NCBI RefSeq assembly: GCF_000211415.1 | Contig: NZ_GL890776.1 | Span: 753,858-817,857, forward strand | Length of the DNA stretch: 64,000 nucleotides | Source of the DNA: Enterobacter mori LMG 25706 | Lineage (GTDB): Bacteria > Pseudomonadota > Gammaproteobacteria > Enterobacterales > Enterobacteriaceae | Reading direction: 5' to 3' | Shown here: piece after piece, positions 51,238-59,811 of the stretch | How positions within the stretch are numbered: the first letter of the stretch is position 1 | How the letters are laid out: every line of letters begins with the position of its first letter | The notes under the pieces: generated by a model | Database searches by the model: none | What the model saw: only the letters and a program-made list of their open reading frames with translations | Told to the model about the DNA's origin: nothing | Translations under genes and position numbers: made by a program

Positions 51238-52046
51238 TGGAACGCTACGATAACGTATTTGCAGAGCTGAAGTCCCGCCAGGAAGGCGCGTTCGTTCCCT
51301 TCGTCACCCTGGGCGACCCGGGCCCGGAACAGTCGCTGAAGATTATCGACACCCTGATTGAAGCCGGTGCCGACGCGCTGGAGCTGGGTATTCCGTTCTC
51401 TGACCCGCTGGCGGATGGCCCGACCATCCAGAACGCGACGCTGCGCGCTTTTGCCTCCGGCGTGACACCAACCCAGTGTTTCGAGATGCTGGCAGCGATT
51501 CGCCAGAAGCACCCGACCATTCCGATCGGCCTGCTGATGTACGCCAACCTTGTCTTTAACCGCGGTATTGATGAGTTCTATGCCGAGTGCGCACGCGTGG
51601 GCGTCGACTCCGTGCTGGTAGCAGACGTGCCGGTTGAGGAGTCTGCTCCATTCCGCCAGGCGGCGATGCGCCATAACGTTGAGCCGATTTTCATCTGCCC
51701 GCCGAACGCAGACGACGAACTGCTGCGCCAGATTGCTTCTTACGGACGCGGGTATACCTACCTGCTCTCCCGCGCGGGCGTGACCGGTGCCGAGAATAAA
51801 GCGGCGTTGCCTCTGCATCATCTGGTGGAGAAGCTGGCTGAATACCACGCCGCGCCTCCGCTGCAGGGCTTTGGTATTTCATCCCCGGATCAGGTTGCTG
51901 CAGCAATCGATGCGAAGGCCGCCGGGGCGATTTCCGGTTCCGCCATCGTAAAAATCATCGAGAAAAACGTGGATAAGCCAGAGCAGATGCTGGCCGAGCT
52001 CAAAACCTTCGTGACCGAGATGAAAGCGGCAACGCGCAAAGCATGA
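51237..52046 (+). CDS. trpA: Tryptophan synthase alpha subunit
   Basis: 269-residue TIM barrel (E. coli 268). Catalytic Glu49 and Asp60 lie in [16 protein letters not shown]. It cleaves indoleglycerol phosphate and passes indole to TrpB through a tunnel. It is the last gene of the trp operon. The backbone appears to end here: the yci genes that follow trpA in E. coli are not in the window. Confidence 0.98.
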   Translation: MERYDNVFAELKSRQEGAFVPFVTLGDPGPEQSLKIIDTLIEAGADALELGIPFSDPLADGPTIQNATLRAFASGVTPTQCFEMLAAIRQKHPTIPIGLLMYANLVFNRGIDEFYAECARVGVDSVLVADVPVEESAPFRQAAMRHNVEPIFICPPNADDELLRQIASYGRGYTYLLSRAGVTGAENKAALPLHHLVEKLAEYHAAPPLQGFGISSPDQVAAAIDAKAAGAISGSAIVKIIEKNVDKPEQMLAELKTFVTEMKAATRKA

Positions 52047-52054
52047 TGCACTCC

Positions 52055-52085
52055 CCGTCTGGCGCGACTGCCAGACGGTTCCCCT
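52055..52085 (+). terminator. trp operon terminator
   Basis: CCGTCTGGC-GCGACT-GCCAGACGG, a perfect nine-pair stem, followed by TTCCCCTTTT, directly after trpA. Confidence 0.85.
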
Positions 52086-52438
52086 TTTACCCCTGTCGAG
52101 TTACGTCAAAATTGATCGCGTCGATATTCTCGGTGCGAATAACTTTTCAAACCCTGCCGTAAGCGTATGATTCGGTTTCTTTCTGTTTATACCTTCTGAG
52201 TTCAAAGAAAAACGAAAAATACAAATTCCTCATTTAATTCAAAAAGATAACTAAGATTTTTAGCGTATTTTTTAATGTATTTTACGTTGTGCGAACGCAA
52301 GCATTTTCATGCACTTACATCTAAGTTTTGGAGAAAGATTTTTTACCGACGTTGACATAAAAATCATTTTTTCTCATACTCGCCCTGCACCAGCAAAATC
52401 TGGTGCCGGGATTGGCGTCCCGGATCACATCATGACGC
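52086..52438 (+). promoter_or_regulatory. AT-rich phage-like leader with promoter and stacked hairpins
   Basis: The first 260 bases are AT-rich with no gene. TTGACA at 52352-52357 and CATACT at 52375-52380 are 17 bases apart, a plausible promoter. Right after come two touching perfect hairpins: GCACCAG-CAAAAT-CTGGTGC (52387-52406) and CCGGGA-TTGGCG-TCCCGG (52406-52423). This arrangement recalls the immunity leader of P4-like satellites, where a short structured RNA sets transcription termination; that identity is inference. Confidence 0.5.
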
Positions 52439-52612
52439 ATGGCCGCGTTAGCGGTTTTTTTATGCGTTAAGCACGGCCACATTCGCATTATGGTGGGCTG
52501 TGTGGGGGCGGAGAAATCCGCGCCGGGTTTCATGATGACCGGTTACGCCAACCCTGCACAGTTCACCACCTCGCTGATTGGCGTCAGCAGTGGTGATAAC
52601 TTCGTTTCTTAG
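52439..52612 (+). CDS. Possible 57-residue Ash/Icd-like phage leader protein
   Basis: Frame MAALAVFLCVKHGHIRIMVG, then CVGAEKSAPGFMMTGYANPA and QFTTSLIGVSSGDNFVS, ending ten bases before the Rha gene. It resembles, from memory, the small reading frames found in P4-type immunity regions upstream of Rha or antirepressor genes. No good ribosome site precedes ATG 52439; a start at 52490 is also possible. The frame overlaps a terminator-like hairpin, so translation and termination may interact. Uncertain as a gene. Confidence 0.4.
   Translation: MAALAVFLCVKHGHIRIMVGCVGAEKSAPGFMMTGYANPAQFTTSLIGVSSGDNFVS
52443..52461 (+). terminator. Short terminator within the phage-like leader
   Basis: CCGC-GTTA-GCGG followed by seven T. 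The stem is only four pairs, but the T-run and position after two larger hairpins suit a regulated terminator. Confidence 0.5.
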
Positions 52613-52622
52613 GAGTATCATC

Positions 52623-53210
52623 ATGAATGCAGAGATCGCCGTTTCCACTGAATCCCCAAAAGTATTTTTTAGCAATTCCCGCTTAGTTACCACTTCCCAG
52701 GCTATCGCCGATTACTTCGACAAACAGCATAAGCACGTATTGGAAAAGATAAGATCCCTTGATTGTTCACCAGAATTCGCGACAGCCAACTTTTCGACCG
52801 TCGTCATAAAAGTTCAGGCAGGTTTCATGGAAAAGGATGCTGAAAGTTACGAAGTAACCAAAGATGGCTTTATGTTTTTGGTAATGGGTTTCACCGGAAA
52901 GAAAGCAGCCAGACTTAAGGAGGCATACATCGCCAAGTTTAACGCGATGGAAGCCGAGTTGCTTAACAGAAACCCAGCAGCTTCACGCCATGGTAATTAC
53001 GCTGTTATCACCTATTTCGAAAACGGCCTGCCCGTGGCATGCCACCCTCTTATGCCTGGCGAAGCAATTATGAGTCCAGATTCTTGTCTGGAACATGTGA
53101 TCCGCTCAGGCTATGTGGTGATGCCATGCGATGAGGCTGAGAAATTCACCCTGGGGCAGATTCAGGAAATGATTGCCATAGCTCGTCGAGCGCGAGATCG
53201 CAGGTCATAG
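52623..53210 (+). CDS. Rha-family phage regulatory protein
   Basis: 195 residues from ATG 52623 with TTAGGAG upstream. The N-terminal Rha domain is clear: RLVTTSQAIADYFDKQHKHVLEKIRSL, then SYEVTKDGFMFLVMGFTGKKAARLKEAYIAKFNAME. Rha proteins occur in lambdoid and P4-like phages and block phage growth in hosts lacking IHF. The C-terminal part (about 115-195) resembles the second domain of P4-type regulators and is less defined. No integrase, capsid or replication gene is near, so this is a prophage or satellite remnant inserted after trpA. Confidence 0.82.
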   Translation: MNAEIAVSTESPKVFFSNSRLVTTSQAIADYFDKQHKHVLEKIRSLDCSPEFATANFSTVVIKVQAGFMEKDAESYEVTKDGFMFLVMGFTGKKAARLKEAYIAKFNAMEAELLNRNPAASRHGNYAVITYFENGLPVACHPLMPGEAIMSPDSCLEHVIRSGYVVMPCDEAEKFTLGQIQEMIAIARRARDRRS

Positions 53211-53845
53211 TATTAATGCCGCCGCCCGTTCTTACATGCAACGGTCGGCGACTCAGAAGTTCATGAGAGATATACCATCACTCTAATATGACCGCAAAAT
53301 TTTAAATCGATAAATATCGTCAAGGAGTGCATAAATCGAGGGCTTATTGATATTGGGAAAAGCAAGATTGACGAACTTAAACGAGCTTTATAAGGTGGTT
53401 TTGCCCCATCCATGCCCCGCAACAGATTTCATCTCACACCAGGTGTCATCCGGCCTGCAGGTTGATTTGTCTAAAAATCCACTAAGAATTCCCCAAAAAT
53501 TTCTTAATAGTATAATGGCTGTTGCGAAAAACACTGTATATTAAATCAGTATCAGCGTAGCTCTGTTATATGCATCGTAATGGTTATGACAACCTAAATA
53601 AATAATGAAGGGTTGGATGCTCTATGTGGTTTACATATTCTCACTAACAACCGGAAAGGTATTTGGTGGTAAAGGACTCAATCAGATTTTTCAGGGCGAA
53701 AAAATCGGTGTGGTTATCAAGAAAGGTCAGGATTACGTTGCGCATGGTGAATCCCACGTCTGAGTGTGTCGTAGAAGTACGATGCCCGCAAACCTGCGGG
53801 CGGAGGGAGGGCGACGGCAGGAAATGTGCGCTTTTGCGGGGGAGT
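53211..53845. other. 635-base gap with a possible small gene
   Basis: AT-rich mosaic between the Rha gene and the fimbrial regulator. A 52-codon frame at 53605-53763 (+) starts MKGWMLYVVYIFSLTTGKVF and ends YVAHGESHV; it has a hydrophobic N-terminus, no clear ribosome site and no family I know. CTGT-N8-TCAG at 53534-53549 is one base from a LexA core. GCCCGCA-AACC-TGCGGGC (53784-53801) is a perfect hairpin without a T-run. A 65-codon frame at 53347-53544 looks random. Nothing here is certain to be coding. Confidence 0.4.
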
Positions 53846-54457
53846 TCACAGGAATTTTTGGGTTATGCTTCTTTCCTTCAATCTTCCTAACAATCTGAAC
53901 AACTCACAATCATTTTTCAGACCGAACTTGTGCATCATACTGTATTTATGTGTCGTCACCGTTTTGTAGCTGATGTTCATCATTCTGGCGATATGTTCTA
54001 TTGAATTTCCCTTATAATATTTATCCAGAATATCTCGCTGCTTGAGAGATAATGTGTAATGTTTACAGTTCAGACAGGATGTGTATTGTGGAAATACATC
54101 GCTCACTATCCATTGTTGCCAGGCAATATAGAGTTGATGCGTTATCTCCTCAAGAGATTCCCGTCGCGTGAGATAGAGAATATCTTCAAAGCATAAGGGC
54201 GAACGACGATAATCCCTCTCATCGACTAGGCCAATAATAATACCCTTACGCCGGGCGCGTAACTCCGGGAAGCAGGTGTAACGTTCGCCATTGCACATGG
54301 AAAGCACAATCACATCGGCGACAGCAATATTCTCTGAGTTATAGTCAGTAATAAATTCGGCTTTTAGCCGGAATCGCCGCCAGAAAAAATCACTCAGATA
54401 ATATTCCATGCCCTGGAGAAACATGAGATCGGTCTCTTTTATCAAAACTTTTACCAT
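53846..54457 (-). CDS. LuxR-type regulator at the end of the fimbrial operon
   Basis: 203 residues from ATG 54457, two bases after the EAL gene's stop. The C-terminal LuxR helix-turn-helix is clear: LSLKQRDILDKYYKGNSIEH, then IARMMNISYKTVTTHKYSMMHKFGLKNDCELFRLL. The N-terminal part looks like a degenerate receiver (VKVLIKETDLMFLQGMEYYL, VIVLSMCNGERY) without a convincing phosphoacceptor Asp. It is similar in size and layout to FimZ/FimW-type fimbrial regulators of Salmonella. It probably controls this fimbrial operon; whether it activates or represses is unknown. Confidence 0.82.
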   Translation of the reverse strand: MVKVLIKETDLMFLQGMEYYLSDFFWRRFRLKAEFITDYNSENIAVADVIVLSMCNGERYTCFPELRARRKGIIIGLVDERDYRRSPLCFEDILYLTRRESLEEITHQLYIAWQQWIVSDVFPQYTSCLNCKHYTLSLKQRDILDKYYKGNSIEHIARMMNISYKTVTTHKYSMMHKFGLKNDCELFRLLGRLKERSITQKFL

Positions 54458-54459
54458 CT

Positions 54460-55131
54460 TCAACCTAGTGTATAGCTGATAAAAAACCTTTCTTCCGGCC
54501 ACATAAACCCCTGCAGGAAATGGCTTCCGCCCCCTTTCGCGATTTGGAAATGCTGGCTGTTTTCCACTCCTTCCACCAGCACGGCGTTAACGTTACGGAC
54601 GCAACGGTTAATAAGCGGAATTAAAGCAGACGGATCCTGCAGGATGCTTCTGTCAATTTTCACCCCGTCGAACCGCGCCAGTTCACCGCCTAAATTATCT
54701 ACCTGCTCCGGAAAAATATCATCCAGCCAAATTTCTGCCCCCATGGATTTAATCATCCTGGTATATGCATAAAAGGCCTGCCGGTCGGAATAAGACAGGG
54801 AAATAAAGCCGTGCGGATCTTGCACCTCAAGGACAATTCCCTCCCGCAACCACGGGAGGAGTCGTTCAATAACCTGAGACGAACACAATAACCTGGCGGG
54901 AACGTTTAAATAGTACCGTTTCCTGTTTCTCATTTTATAGATAATCTGCAACTGCCAGCATAATATATCCAGGCAAGCATTATCAGATTGCGAGGAAAAA
55001 TAACGTTCAGGATCCATGTTGGGTTGCAATAAGCTCAACACTTCCCACGCCTTAATCATTTTTTCTGCCACAGAAAAAATGGGCTGAAAACGTATTCCAC
55101 GCACCGCATGTTCAAATGGTAAACGATACAT
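54460..55131 (-). CDS. EAL-domain cyclic-di-GMP protein linked to fimbriae
   Basis: 223 residues, a stand-alone EAL domain. The motif is EVL rather than EAL (KAWEVLSLL), but metal and catalytic positions appear kept: Asn in YLNVPARLL, Glu in IVLEVQD, Asp-Asp in IWLDDIFP, Lys in GVKIDRSIL, Glu in LVEGVEN and Gln in LQGFMWP. It could therefore be an active phosphodiesterase or a c-di-GMP binder. It follows the last pilin gene by 37 bases on the same strand, as mrkJ does in type 3 fimbriae and as an EAL gene does in Salmonella fim. Its likely job is local control of fimbrial expression. Confidence 0.85.
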   Translation of the reverse strand: MYRLPFEHAVRGIRFQPIFSVAEKMIKAWEVLSLLQPNMDPERYFSSQSDNACLDILCWQLQIIYKMRNRKRYYLNVPARLLCSSQVIERLLPWLREGIVLEVQDPHGFISLSYSDRQAFYAYTRMIKSMGAEIWLDDIFPEQVDNLGGELARFDGVKIDRSILQDPSALIPLINRCVRNVNAVLVEGVENSQHFQIAKGGGSHFLQGFMWPEERFFISYTLG

Positions 55132-55168
55132 AGTGAACCTTTATAAAAAATTCCCACCAAGGAGTGGA

Positions 55169-55678
55169 TTACTGCCAGGTAAAATCGACGTTCATCACTG
55201 ACTGGAACGTACCAGGCGTCGCACTACCCTGCGGAGTAAACATCCGGGCCGACAGCGGGAAGGAGACCGAGCGGCTACTGATATTGACGCTTTGCTGCAG
55301 GGAACTTCCAGGCGCATAGGCGGTGGCATGGTCACGGCTGGCGATACGCAGCGCCATATTGCCGCTGGTACCGCTGTTTTTCCACGCCGTGGCGTCTTGA
55401 CTGTCCACCGTACCGCTCAGCAGTGCCGTCACGTTACTGGTGCCCGCTGGGCAGTTCGTCAGCAGCAGATCGAAATCCTGCCACTCGCCGCCTTCCCCTG
55501 CGGTGCGTAGATCGATTCGCTGCAGAGAACCGAGTACCACGGTTTTGTTGACCGTGTCGGTGTCGATGGTGCACGGGCTGGCAACCACGTTGCCGCTCAG
55601 GGTTAGCGATGCGTCAGCAAATGATAACAAGGGCAACATCAGCATGAATGCGCCACCGAGCCATTTACATTTGTGCAT
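55169..55678 (-). CDS. Minor fimbrial subunit (FimG-like)
   Basis: 169 residues from ATG 55678 (MHKCKWLGGAFMLMLPLLSF), with a signal peptide ending around SFADA. The mature part is a type 1-type pilin: SLTLSGNVVASPCTID and NCPAGTSN give the single disulfide, and the C-terminus VMNVDFTWQ has the usual penultimate aromatic for chaperone binding. It is about 45 bases after the preceding pilin gene and similar to it, suggesting old duplication. It probably sits in the fibre tip or links tip and rod. Confidence 0.88.
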   Translation of the reverse strand: MHKCKWLGGAFMLMLPLLSFADASLTLSGNVVASPCTIDTDTVNKTVVLGSLQRIDLRTAGEGGEWQDFDLLLTNCPAGTSNVTALLSGTVDSQDATAWKNSGTSGNMALRIASRDHATAYAPGSSLQQSVNISSRSVSFPLSARMFTPQGSATPGTFQSVMNVDFTWQ

Positions 55679-55721
55679 GGGAATTCTCCACAGCGCTCCA
55701 GTTTCCTGGCGCGCCTTTAAA

Positions 55722-56240
55722 CTATTGATATTCAAACGTAGCGGTGACGACAGAGTTAATGCTGCCCGGCATTACGCCACCGTTTTGGGTATAAGCACGT
55801 GCGCGTAACTTGTAGGTGACTGCATTACTTGCAACTGCCCCGGAAAGCGTTTTGGTATCACCGAGCGCATCCCCTGCCTGACTTTGCAACTGCACGGCCA
55901 GATTCATAGCAGAACCGGTATTACTGTACATATCACCAGGATTGCTAAGATCAGCGGTGCCGTGCATGGTCATAATCGCGTTTGTTGTGCCAGCCGGGCA
56001 GCTACTGAGATTAATATCAAAGTTAACCCAGCTGGTCGCAGCCCCCGCTGTTTGCAGAGAGGAAGCCTGGATAGTCTGTCCAAGATCAACCGCTTTGGTA
56101 ATGCTGTCGCTACTTACCTGACACGGAGAAGCAATCACGTTCCCGGTAATATTCAGGGTGACTGGATCACCTGCATAAGCATTAAGACTTGCTACCATCA
56201 GACCCAGGGTGCTTGTCGCGATAATTGAAAGTTTCGCCAT
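55722..56240 (-). CDS. Minor fimbrial subunit (FimF-like)
   Basis: 172-residue pilin with signal MAKLSIIATSTLGLMVASLN ending AYAG, the pilin core VTLNITGNVIASPCQVSSDS and cysteines in SPCQV and SSCPAG. It ends SVVTATFEYQ. It shares VIASPCxxxxDxxxK with the next gene product. Position between adhesin and the last pilin suggests a tip adaptor. Confidence 0.88.
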   Translation of the reverse strand: MAKLSIIATSTLGLMVASLNAYAGDPVTLNITGNVIASPCQVSSDSITKAVDLGQTIQASSLQTAGAATSWVNFDINLSSCPAGTTNAIMTMHGTADLSNPGDMYSNTGSAMNLAVQLQSQAGDALGDTKTLSGAVASNAVTYKLRARAYTQNGGVMPGSINSVVTATFEYQ

Positions 56241-56261
56241 TTTTTCTAATTCCTTTATCTA

Positions 56262-57218
56262 TTATTGGTACGTTAAATCCAAGGTCGCTGATGCGTTAGC
56301 CTTACCCGTTGAAACACTAGTTTTAGTCTGATAATAGCGAGCGGTAATTGGGAAAGTTTCTTGTCCTCCTGCCGATTGCTTCAGCATAATACGGTTATTT
56401 AATACTAACGGCGTACCGTTATATAACAACTGCACACCGACACCCTTCGCTACATCTGCATTTCCCTGTCCGGTTAAAGCTAATACGCTGGAAGTACTTA
56501 CGTCAGGGTTTTCGGTGCCTTGTAGCGATACGTTAATATTGGCTCCAGCGTCGCAGTCAAGACTTAAATACTGGGTATTCTGTGCTCCGGAAGGAATAGT
56601 CCCAACTGAACTCCCAAAATATGATGCCAAAATATTACCAATAGGAAATGTTAAATTAGGAGTTCTAATTGAACATGCAACTTGCGTACTATTGGCACCA
56701 ATTATATTATAAGTGTAAGCCACCGTTGCATTATCACTTGCTTTAACGATGGCGAATCGCCCTGAACTCAAAATACCTGAATTTATATTTCCAGTTTTAA
56801 TAAACTGTATCGTTCGTTGGGTTGTATCACTCATTGCTCCCAATCCAAAAAGCAACATCTTAGCCGGGGAGGAAAATGAACCCATTTTTATCCCCACCCC
56901 AGGAATGTTAGTATTATAATACCCTGCAATGGATGATGCCGTTGTAAATAAAGTCATTTCATAATAATACGGGCTGTTATTAGAATCGCAGCTAAGGAAA
57001 ACGCTACCAGTTGTAGGGACATTAATTGTCCCAATAATAGCTCCTACAGTCGCATCACGTTGAACTACAATGTTTGTAGCATTTATTGTGGTTGTTATTG
57101 GTGTTGCACCACCTTGGTTAGTATAACAAGCTGCATTTACACCATAACTTATCAATCCCACCAAAGCGACAACCATGTATCTTATAAATTTCAACACAAT
57201 GATATTTTGAATCATCAT
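56262..57218 (-). CDS. Two-domain fimbrial tip adhesin
   Basis: 318 residues from ATG 57218 with GAGGG upstream. A signal peptide ends near YGVNA. Two halves of about 150 residues follow, each with one cysteine pair (ACYTNQ with LSCDSN; VACSIR with LDCDAG). The C-terminal half is a pilin domain ending ATLDLTYQ. The N-terminal half has no family I recognise and should be the receptor-binding lectin domain, as in FimH or MrkD. The gene is visibly AT-richer than the usher. It follows the usher directly (overlapping leader), the mrk-type gene order, not the fim order where the adhesin is last. Confidence 0.82.
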   Translation of the reverse strand: MMIQNIIVLKFIRYMVVALVGLISYGVNAACYTNQGGATPITTTINATNIVVQRDATVGAIIGTINVPTTGSVFLSCDSNNSPYYYEMTLFTTASSIAGYYNTNIPGVGIKMGSFSSPAKMLLFGLGAMSDTTQRTIQFIKTGNINSGILSSGRFAIVKASDNATVAYTYNIIGANSTQVACSIRTPNLTFPIGNILASYFGSSVGTIPSGAQNTQYLSLDCDAGANINVSLQGTENPDVSTSSVLALTGQGNADVAKGVGVQLLYNGTPLVLNNRIMLKQSAGGQETFPITARYYQTKTSVSTGKANASATLDLTYQ

Positions 57219-57226
57219 TTTCGCCC

Positions 57227-59761
57227 TCAATTACAACGCGCACTAATAACTAGAACACCGGAAGTTAAGTTTTTTTCTGACAGGGAATAATTTGCATTAC
57301 ATTGCTCCGAAGTATCATTACCCCACTTCACCAGCAATGTCCCGCTCGGGTTCAACCCAGTTAAATAAACCTGTCCTTTATCCCCAACAATAAAGCTGTT
57401 CGCGCCCTGCCCTTTCACCGTCGCAATCGCGCCAAACGGCACCGGCTGTCCGCTGCTGTGGTTAAGCGTCATCAATACCCTTATCCCCACGTTCGCCACA
57501 TAATCCGCCCGCACCACCGCGCCACGCGTTGGAATCACCGTCTTGTTGGTTAACTCCAGTTCCACATCATCCGGCAGGGTATCGGTCATTAGCGCTACGT
57601 CGTTCTTACGGTACGGCGTCAGGTTGCTGACAGCGGTATAGCCGCGCCAATCCGTTTTCGCTCCGCTCTGGTTCTGAATACTCACCCCTTTCGCACCCGG
57701 CGCTTTCACCAGCACATTGGTTTCACCCAGCGGCTGCGAGAAGGTCACGCCATCGGCATGGGCAATGATCCCGCCCTGCAGGCCGTAGTTCAGACGATCG
57801 CTGTCTTTGTCGTAGCCATAACCTGCGGTGACTTCGCCGTAGGTGCCTTTGTAGTCAGCGTTAGCGTTGCCGGTATAACCCACGTTATCGGTGCCATAAC
57901 CCTGCTGCACATTCCAGCTCAGGGCGTTGTTCTCCAGCGCCGTGCCGTTCAGCCCTACGCTGTGGGTGGTGCCGTTGTTCTTACTATGGTTCATGCTGTA
58001 GTTGGCCCAGGTGCGCGGAAGGAATTTCTCCAGCGGCACGCTGACGGTCAGCGCAATCTGCTGATCTTTGTCATAGCTGGTCGTGTGACCGTAGCTGTCG
58101 GTACTGCCGTTTTTGCTGTAGGTGTACGTAATGCCATAGCTCACGCTGTTCCATGAGTTGTTATACCCAGTGCTATACGACTCCATGGTCTTACCGCTAT
58201 TCCAGTAATCCTCCCGCACCGCACTGAGCATCAGCGAGCCGAAGTTCTGGCCGATGTTTTGGCTCATGGTCAGCTCAGCGCGGTTGCGACGACGATCCTG
58301 CAATGCGCTGCTGTCGCCGTAAGAGTCCAGCACTTCCTGCATGCCGTAATAGCCGCTGGTGGAGTAGCGATACCCGGCGATGGCGAAGTTGGTCCCCGTT
58401 TCAACAAAGTTCTTGCTGTAGCGAATACGCCACGACTGGCCCTGGCTCTTCGGCATATCTTTCGGGGTACCCCACGACTGCGTTACGTCGGTGGAGAACG
58501 CACCCAGATCGCCCATGTTTTTACCGATACCCGCCGCCAGGGACTGATACTTGCTCGACTCCTGAAAACCGCCGTACATCGTCAGGCCATATGGCAGACC
58601 GTAGATTCCGGTCAGCTGGCTGAACGGGGTTTTATCCACGTCGCTGTTATACGAACGGTACTGACCCCCCGTCACTGCATACTTAAAGCGCCCTTCACGC
58701 TGCAATACAGGAAGTGACGCAAAGGCCACGGTAAAGTGCTGCTCGCTGCCGTCGCTCTCTTTGACGGTAACGTCGAGGTCGCCCGCGCCACCAGTCGGGT
58801 ACATATCTGTTATTTCAAACGCACCCGGCGCCACGTAGCTCTGGTAAATCTGATACCCGTTCTGGCGAATAATCACCTGCGCGTTAGTTCGCGCAATGCC
58901 GCGCACTACCGGGGCGTAGCCTTTCAGAGAGTCCGGCATCATGTCGTCGTCCGAGGCCAGTTGTGCCCCACGGAACGGGATACTATCGAACACATCCGCT
59001 GGGGAGGAGCTGTCACCGGCGGTGAGCTGCGCCTTCAGCGGAATGATCGCCCGCTGACCGTAGGTGTAGACCGTATCCCACTTGTCTTTGCCGTTGCTGT
59101 CGCGCGTCCAGGTGGTGTAGTTACGCAGTCGCCACGGGCCAATGTTGATCCCCGGACGCAGGTTGGCGTACTGGCTGTTGGTGTCGCTGTCGTTGCCGTT
59201 ACGCGCCCGGTTGTTAGAGCCACTGAGGCTGTAGTTGAGCATCGCGGCGGTGATCCCTTCGTCCCACATCTCCGGCGGCACGTAGCCGCGCGCCTGCGGA
59301 GATAACGCCGCCTGCGGAATACTGATCACCAGACGCTGGGCGCTGAACAGGAACTCAGCCGAAGCCTGCGGGATGGCGTCTAACTTCGCGCACTCACCAC
59401 CGGACGCCAGCTCCGGGAACAGTTCAGTCTTCACGCCCCAGCTTTTCAGCTGAGCGACGCTCAGGCAGGGTTGCAGCGACTCCTCACCGTTCGCATCTTT
59501 TACGGCGTCAAATTTAACCTCACGGGTATCGACAACCTGATCCCCGAGAACAATATCGACGCGATAGGTGCCAGGCAGCTGCGACCCGGATTCAAATGCC
59601 GACAGGTCGGCACCTTTCATCCCCGGGTTATCCAGCTCGATCAGCTCCGGGTTAAAATAATCGCGGGCATGGGCGACCTCAGTGGTCGCGCCAAGGGCAA
59701 ACGCGATTAAAAATGCCAGGCGTGCAGGTTTGAATAGTCGTTCCTGCTTATTTTTTCTCAT
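57227..59761 (-). CDS. Fimbrial outer-membrane usher
   Basis: 844 residues from ATG 59761 with GGAG upstream; a GTG one codon earlier is possible. Signal sequence ends near EVAHA. An N-terminal chaperone-binding domain (YFNPELIELDNPGMKGADLS), a 24-strand barrel with plug domain (VRGIARTNAQVIIRQNGYQIYQ) and two C-terminal domains with a terminal Cys pair (SEQCNANYS, SARCN) follow. It threads chaperone-bound subunits to the surface. It is GC-rich and well conserved, unlike the adhesin next to it. Confidence 0.95.
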   Translation of the reverse strand: MRKNKQERLFKPARLAFLIAFALGATTEVAHARDYFNPELIELDNPGMKGADLSAFESGSQLPGTYRVDIVLGDQVVDTREVKFDAVKDANGEESLQPCLSVAQLKSWGVKTELFPELASGGECAKLDAIPQASAEFLFSAQRLVISIPQAALSPQARGYVPPEMWDEGITAAMLNYSLSGSNNRARNGNDSDTNSQYANLRPGINIGPWRLRNYTTWTRDSNGKDKWDTVYTYGQRAIIPLKAQLTAGDSSSPADVFDSIPFRGAQLASDDDMMPDSLKGYAPVVRGIARTNAQVIIRQNGYQIYQSYVAPGAFEITDMYPTGGAGDLDVTVKESDGSEQHFTVAFASLPVLQREGRFKYAVTGGQYRSYNSDVDKTPFSQLTGIYGLPYGLTMYGGFQESSKYQSLAAGIGKNMGDLGAFSTDVTQSWGTPKDMPKSQGQSWRIRYSKNFVETGTNFAIAGYRYSTSGYYGMQEVLDSYGDSSALQDRRRNRAELTMSQNIGQNFGSLMLSAVREDYWNSGKTMESYSTGYNNSWNSVSYGITYTYSKNGSTDSYGHTTSYDKDQQIALTVSVPLEKFLPRTWANYSMNHSKNNGTTHSVGLNGTALENNALSWNVQQGYGTDNVGYTGNANADYKGTYGEVTAGYGYDKDSDRLNYGLQGGIIAHADGVTFSQPLGETNVLVKAPGAKGVSIQNQSGAKTDWRGYTAVSNLTPYRKNDVALMTDTLPDDVELELTNKTVIPTRGAVVRADYVANVGIRVLMTLNHSSGQPVPFGAIATVKGQGANSFIVGDKGQVYLTGLNPSGTLLVKWGNDTSEQCNANYSLSEKNLTSGVLVISARCN

Positions 59762-59811
59762 CACAACTTACTCCATCCGTACGAAACAGGTGTCCTTTAC
59801 CCCAGCGCGCA

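Noticed and set aside
53347..53544. 65-codon frame after the Rha gene
   Set aside because: No ribosome site, no family pattern, and it spans the near-LexA site; not convincing as a gene.
58736..59305. 189-codon frame opposite the usher
   Set aside because: Antisense shadow of the GC-rich usher barrel region.
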